From assembly GCA_946481195.1 (NCBI GenBank), contig CAMLNG010000086.1, positions 1 to 10,681 on the forward strand: a stretch of 10,681 nt of DNA. Reading direction: 5' to 3'. This DNA is from an uncultured Chromatiaceae bacterium. GTDB lineage: Bacteria; Pseudomonadota; Gammaproteobacteria; Enterobacterales; Alteromonadaceae. The notes beneath the pieces are model-generated. The model made no database searches and had not been told where the DNA came from. It was given only the letters and a program-made list of their open reading frames with translations. Within the stretch, counting starts at the first letter, position 1. Each line of letters starts with the position of its first letter. Below, piece by piece: positions 7,750 through 10,681 of the stretch. The position numbers and the translations under genes are program-made.

Positions 7750-7842
7750 GCAAATCAGCACTTTGACCTCCTCATTTCGGGATATTTTCCAGCGCTTCGC
7801 AAGCTTCAAATTTTAAGTATATGAAAATGAACAATAAAAACT

Positions 7843-7858
7843 TTGGCACCAAACTTCC
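7843..7858 (+). promoter_or_regulatory. Candidate sigma-54 (RpoN) promoter of the lipoprotein gene
   Basis: TTGGCACC (7843-7850) matches the sigma-54 -24 element TTGGCACG apart from the last base, and TTCC (7855-7858) stands at the -12 element with the correct 10 bases between the GG and the final dinucleotide. The mismatch is C for G in the nearly invariant GC. The start of transcription would fall near 7869-7870, about 43 bases before the ATG. The neighbouring operon encodes a sigma-54 activator, which makes the match more believable. A TATAAC at 7859-7864 could be a sigma-70 -10, but no -35 is found at the right distance. Confidence 0.5.
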
Positions 7859-7872
7859 TATAACGAAGGGTC

Positions 7873-7892
7873 AGAGTCCGCAGCCGGACTCT
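7873..7892 (+). promoter_or_regulatory. 5'-leader hairpin of the lipoprotein mRNA
   Basis: AGAGTCCG (7873-7880), CAGC loop, CGGACTCT (7885-7892): a perfect 8-bp stem. No T-run follows (AAATCCC), so it is not a terminator. It begins three or four bases after the transcription start predicted from the sigma-54 match and ends eight bases before the Shine-Dalgarno AGGAG (7901-7905). A hairpin at the very 5' end would be expected to protect the mRNA from decay; regulatory binding is an alternative. Confidence 0.6.
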
Positions 7893-7912
7893 AAATCCCA
7901 AGGAGTGAAACG

Positions 7913-8410
7913 ATGAAAAAATCTGGCCAGTTTTTACCGAAAGTGTTACCGAAGATACTGTTCCCGCTGCTGTTGTTGTCACTGACGGCCTGTGCGCAGG
8001 CCGGTGCCGCCGATCCTGAGCAAGCCGAAAAAACCACGGAGAAAAAACAAACGAAGGTCCTGGTGCTGAATGACGCTGACGGCAAAACCTTTAAATGGGA
8101 CAGCAGCCAAAGCCCGGCCGAACTGGATAAAGCGCTGGCGGAACTGCCGGCAGAAAAACGCGATAAAATCCGCAAAATAGTCGAACACATGCAAGCCAAC
8201 ACACCGGATGGGCCTCAGGTACTGGTGAAAACCTTAGATGGTGATGACCTCGATGTGGATGTCAAAGTGATCACCGACAAAGTGGTGATGCATAAGATGG
8301 TGGCCGGTGAAGGCCACGAGTTTGAGCTGATTAAAAAGCTGCTGGCCAAAGGCAAGTTCAGCAAAGCACAGCTACAGGAGTTACAAAAGCAGCTCGACAG
8401 TAAATTCTGA
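7913..8410 (+). CDS. Small acidic/lysine-rich lipoprotein of unknown function
   Basis: Predicted 165-residue lipoprotein. The signal sequence (MKKSGQFLPKVLPKILFPLLLLSLTAC) ends in lipobox LTAC with lipidated Cys27; +2 is Ala, so export to the outer membrane is expected. A charged linker (30-48) precedes a small domain with KVLVLNDADGKTFKWD (48-63), a helical ELPAEKRDKIRKIVEHM segment (77-93), and VLVKTLDGDDLDVDVKVI (103-120). The C-terminus is helical (LAKGKFSKAQLQELQKQL). No enzyme motif or known family is recognised. AGGAG lies seven bases before the ATG. It is divergent from the two-component operon, with a candidate sigma-54 promoter and leader hairpin, and so is a probable target or sensory accessory of that system (inference). 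After the TGA stop the same frame stays coding-like to 8482. Confidence 0.88.
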   Translation: MKKSGQFLPKVLPKILFPLLLLSLTACAQAGAADPEQAEKTTEKKQTKVLVLNDADGKTFKWDSSQSPAELDKALAELPAEKRDKIRKIVEHMQANTPDGPQVLVKTLDGDDLDVDVKVITDKVVMHKMVAGEGHEFELIKKLLAKGKFSKAQLQELQKQLDSKF

Positions 8411-8482
8411 ACGGCCCTGCAGCAACGTCTGGAAACCCTGGACCTGGCGTTGCGCTGGCTGAATGCTTGTCTGATGGCCTAA
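8411..8482 (+). other. Coding-like in-frame extension after the lipoprotein TGA stop
   Basis: Directly after the TGA at 8408-8410 the same frame continues for 23 sense codons before TAA at 8480-8482. It reads TALQQRLETLDLALRWLN and then ACLMA, a leucine-rich amphipathic helix that would extend the helical C-terminus. Codon choice (many CTG, GAA, ACC, CAG) resembles the neighbours, and the TAA lies 17 bases before the terminator stem, where a gene end would be expected. This may be the lost tail of a longer protein (nonsense mutation or base-call error) or readthrough; chance cannot be excluded for such a short stretch. Confidence 0.35.
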
Positions 8483-8499
8483 ACATCGGTGAAAAAAGC

Positions 8500-8523
8500 A
8501 AAGGGCAGCCGGCGCTGCCCTTT
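8500..8523. terminator. Bidirectional terminator between lipoprotein and M2 peptidase genes
   Basis: AAAGGGCAGC (8500-8509), CGGC loop, GCTGCCCTTT (8514-8523): a perfect 10-bp stem. On the plus strand it is followed by GTCTTTAG; on the minus strand the stem runs into TTTGCTTTTTT (complement of 8492-8502). It lies between converging genes and can serve both, with the better U-tract serving the minus-strand peptidase gene. Confidence 0.88.
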
Positions 8524-8548
8524 GTCTTTAGTTCTGAATCAACGCAAT

Positions 8549-10393
8549 TTACCAGCCACACTGGCGGCCTTTGTTTTGCTCGTCCAGGTATGCCTGCAGC
8601 GGCGCAAAATAAGCCTGAATGGCCGAAGCATCCATTTCCGGTTTACCGGTCAGGGTTGCTAAAGCGTCCTGCCAGGGTTTGCTGGCGCCCATTTCCAACA
8701 TGGCGTTCAGCGCAGTACCGGCTTCTTTGCTGTTATAAATGGAACAGCGGTGGATAGGGCCGGCATCTTTGGCAATTTCACACAGTGCTTTGTGGAACTG
8801 GAACTGCAGAATATGCGCGAGGAAATAACGGGTATAAGGCGTATTGGCCGGCACGTGGAACTTAGCGCCGGCGTCAAAGTCGGCTTCAGTGCGGGCCACT
8901 GGTGCAGACACACCCTGATATTTCTCCCTTAACTTCCACCAGGCGTCGTTATATTGCTCCGGTTTCACCTGACCGGAAAACACCTGCCAGCGCCACTGGT
9001 CCACTAACAAACCAAAGGGCAGAAACGCCACTTTATCCAGCGCCATTTTCATTAACAGGCCAATGTCTTTGGATTCGTCCGGCACTTGCTCCAGCAGGCC
9101 AATTTGCTGCAGATATTTTGGCGTGACCGATAAAGCGATGGTATCGCCAATGGCTTCATGGAAACCGTCGTTGGCGCTGTCCTGATAAAATACCGGCTGA
9201 TGTTTGTAGGCGCGTTGATAGAAGTTGTGCCCCAGTTCATGGTGGATCACCGCAAATTCTTCGCCGGTTTTTTCGATACACATCTTGATGCGTAAATCGT
9301 CTTTGGCGTCTAAATCCCAGGCTGATGCATGGCAAATCACATCGCGATCCCGCGGCTTGGTGAACTGCGAGCGGCTCCAGAAGGTTTCCGGCAGCGGCGC
9401 AAAACCTAATGAGGTAAAGAAGCCTTCAGCGCCTTTGACCATTTTCAGCTCGTCGTAGCCTTTGGCTGCCAGCAGTTTGGTCACGTCGTAACCCGGATCT
9501 GAGTTTTCCGGCGCGACTAAATCGTAAATATTGCCCCAGCTCTGCGCCCACATATTGCCGAGCAGGTGTGCCGGGATTGGTTTGTCCTGCGGCACTTTAT
9601 CGGTGCCATATTTTTCGCCGAGTTTAGCGCGGACATGGCAATGCAGCGCCTGATACAGCGGCTTGACGGCGCCCCATTGTTTGTCCAGTTCAGCAGCAAA
9701 AGCGTCGGCGTTCATATCATATTTGGAGCGCCACATCGCGCCGGTATCGGCATACCCCAGCTCACGGGCACCTTCGTTGGCAAGTTCTACCTGGCGCACA
9801 TAGAGCGGTTTCATTGGCGCAGCGGTGTCGTGCCAGCCTTTCCACATTTCCAGCTGTTCGTCATAACTGCGTGAACTGGCCATCACCGTGGACATCTCAC
9901 CCAGCGCCATTTCTTTGCCGGCTGCGTTGGTGTATTTGCCTTTGCCGTACATGGCATTCAGTTTGGCGACAATGCCAGCCAGTTCTTCAGTTTTTGCCGG
10001 ATCTTTTGGTGCGGCCAATGTCAGGGCCAGTTTCAGTTTATCCAGCTGGCGGCGCGTGTCGGCATCGACCTGCGTGTCATTAAAGCGCGCCGCTTCGTTG
10101 GCAAGGGCCACCACAGCTTCGGTCAGCTTTTTGTTGTAATCGGCCGACAGTGCTTCAGTGTCTTCGGTGATATAGGTATTGGCGATCCAGTCGGCGCGGT
10201 TGACCTCGAGCAATAACTGACGGGTTTGCTCCGAAGCTTTCGCCACAAAAGCTTTGGCTTCTTCCGCCGTTGGCGCAGCAGCTGGTGCCGGTGCGACAGT
10301 GGTTGATTCTGCTGGTTTACTGGCAGGCTGGCAACCGAGCAAAGCGCCGGTAACCAACACTGCGATGAGTGTAGGTTGGAAAGATGTTTTCAT
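8549..10393 (-). CDS. M2-family peptidyl-dipeptidase lipoprotein (angiotensin-converting-enzyme-like)
   Basis: Zinc metallopeptidase of family M2, which removes C-terminal dipeptides from oligopeptides; 614 residues, matching a single ACE catalytic domain plus lipoprotein signal. The signal ends in lipobox LLGC (Cys21) and is followed by a Pro/Ala-rich linker, so it should be tethered in the envelope and work in the periplasm. Zinc ligands are His385 and His389 in HHELGH with catalytic Glu386, plus Glu413 in GFHEAIGD. Substrate-pocket residues of ACE are present: MWAQSW (281-286), CHASAWD (354-360), and KFHVP with Lys511 and His513, then Tyr520 and Tyr523; Arg522 matches the ACE chloride ligand. 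Cysteine pairs 354/372 and 538/550 match ACE disulfides. The minus-strand ATG has AGGA six bases upstream. It is monocistronic, ending at the terminator at 8500-8523. Probable role: peptide scavenging. Confidence 0.97.
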   Translation of the reverse strand: MKTSFQPTLIAVLVTGALLGCQPASKPAESTTVAPAPAAAPTAEEAKAFVAKASEQTRQLLLEVNRADWIANTYITEDTEALSADYNKKLTEAVVALANEAARFNDTQVDADTRRQLDKLKLALTLAAPKDPAKTEELAGIVAKLNAMYGKGKYTNAAGKEMALGEMSTVMASSRSYDEQLEMWKGWHDTAAPMKPLYVRQVELANEGARELGYADTGAMWRSKYDMNADAFAAELDKQWGAVKPLYQALHCHVRAKLGEKYGTDKVPQDKPIPAHLLGNMWAQSWGNIYDLVAPENSDPGYDVTKLLAAKGYDELKMVKGAEGFFTSLGFAPLPETFWSRSQFTKPRDRDVICHASAWDLDAKDDLRIKMCIEKTGEEFAVIHHELGHNFYQRAYKHQPVFYQDSANDGFHEAIGDTIALSVTPKYLQQIGLLEQVPDESKDIGLLMKMALDKVAFLPFGLLVDQWRWQVFSGQVKPEQYNDAWWKLREKYQGVSAPVARTEADFDAGAKFHVPANTPYTRYFLAHILQFQFHKALCEIAKDAGPIHRCSIYNSKEAGTALNAMLEMGASKPWQDALATLTGKPEMDASAIQAYFAPLQAYLDEQNKGRQCGW

Positions 10394-10505
10394 AATGGTT
10401 CCTGAGTTTTTATTATGGGCCCGTTGAGCCCTGCCAGTATTGGCTTGCAGGCTGGTGAAAGCAAATCTGATCAGTCGGGCATTGTGGAAAATGTGACTAC
10501 AGGGT

Positions 10506-10533
10506 AAAAAAAGACCGGGCGGGCGCCCGGTCT
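10506..10533 (-). terminator. Minus-strand intrinsic terminator for a gene beyond the right edge
   Basis: AGACCGGGC (10512-10520), GGGC loop, GCCCGGTCT (10525-10533) form a 9-bp stem. The seven A's at 10506-10512 are a T-run only when read on the minus strand, so it ends leftward transcription arriving from the right of the window. It also separates that unit from the M2 peptidase promoter, which must lie in 10394-10505. Confidence 0.85.
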
Positions 10534-10534
10534 G

Positions 10535-10550
10535 TCATTGGAACCAATGA
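10535..10550. repeat. Perfect dyad TCATTGG-AA-CCAATGA
   Basis: Seven-base inverted repeats (10535-10541 and 10544-10550) around AA, starting one base after the terminator stem. It could be a protein-binding site or a second hairpin just before the terminator on the minus-strand transcript. No regulator is suggested by the sequence. Confidence 0.45.
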
Positions 10551-10573
10551 TTTACACTATATGGTGCTCTAGG

Positions 10574-10681
10574 GGCTGTTGATGTTTGGTGATTAAGTTT
10601 TGTTCGAGTTGGTGGCGTTTTGGGCACGAAACGAGGCGCGTGGCATAGTCATTCTATGTGAGCAACGAGTGACAAAGCCCA
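10574..10681. other. Unassigned block cut by the window edge
   Basis: About 108 bases that I cannot assign. They include the small dyad CATAG-TCATT-CTATG (10643-10657) and frames open to the edge on both strands: plus from 10597 (reads VLFELVAFWARNEARGIVIL and onward, no clear start), and minus ending in TAA at 10593-10595 (reads SHRMTMPRASFRAQNATNSN near its end). The minus frame would fit a gene end before the minus-strand terminator. Alternatively the block may be part of a dispersed intergenic repeat. The sequence right of the window is needed to decide. Confidence 0.3.

Noticed and set aside
7859..7864. Sigma-70 promoter for the lipoprotein using TATAAC as -10
   Set aside because: No -35-like hexamer 16-18 bases upstream (the region is AAAAAC); the sigma-54 match is better, though dual control cannot be excluded.
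8467..8757. 96-residue plus-strand frame across the terminator and the peptidase 3' end
   Set aside because: It reads through a strong terminator and antisense to the conserved M2 peptidase; no ribosome site or protein pattern.

Overview
The window looks like chromosomal DNA of a gammaproteobacterium. The C-terminal part of the ATP synthase beta subunit, the whole epsilon subunit and GlmU all read close to their Escherichia coli counterparts, and atp genes next to glmU is the usual gammaproteobacterial order. The moderate GC content, the two-component pair and the ACE-like M2 peptidase would fit a marine or freshwater genus near Rheinheimera/Alishewanella in the Alteromonadales-Chromatiaceae area. 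That genus-level placement is inference from remembered protein style, not a search. I see no tRNA, rRNA, CRISPR array, transposase or prophage gene.

Layout: (1) 1-1074, the end of the atp operon: atpD (5'-truncated by the window edge), a hairpin over its stop codon, atpC and a strong intrinsic terminator. (2) 1166-3170, a small single-span membrane protein of unknown function lying between atpC and glmU, then glmU and its terminator. (3) 3195-4079, an exported TraB/GumN (YbaP-like) protein starting 32 bp after the glmU terminator hairpin. (4) 4048-4826, a 70-residue minus-strand membrane protein whose end overlaps the TraB/GumN gene, and a divergent VanZ-like membrane protein. Their shared upstream region holds a long near-symmetrical dyad. 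(5) 4815-7600, a minus-strand two-component operon: a membrane histidine kinase followed, with ATGA overlap, by an NtrC-type sigma-54-dependent response regulator. (6) 7601-8523, the intergenic region divergent from that operon and a small lipoprotein gene. The region carries a good candidate sigma-54 promoter, an upstream dyad and a 5'-leader hairpin. (7) 8549-10393, a minus-strand lipoprotein peptidase of family M2 (angiotensin-converting-enzyme family) with all key residues. (8) 10394-10681, its upstream region, a minus-oriented terminator from a gene off the right edge, a perfect dyad, and an unassigned block cut by the window end.

Most of the window is ordinary core genome. The most interesting unit is the middle one. 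The kinase, the sigma-54 activator and the divergent small lipoprotein with its candidate sigma-54 promoter look like a self-contained envelope signalling module, in which the regulator probably switches on the lipoprotein next door. The lipoprotein frame also continues past its TGA stop as 23 coding-like codons running almost to the terminator, which suggests a recently shortened gene, a sequencing error or, less likely, stop-codon readthrough.
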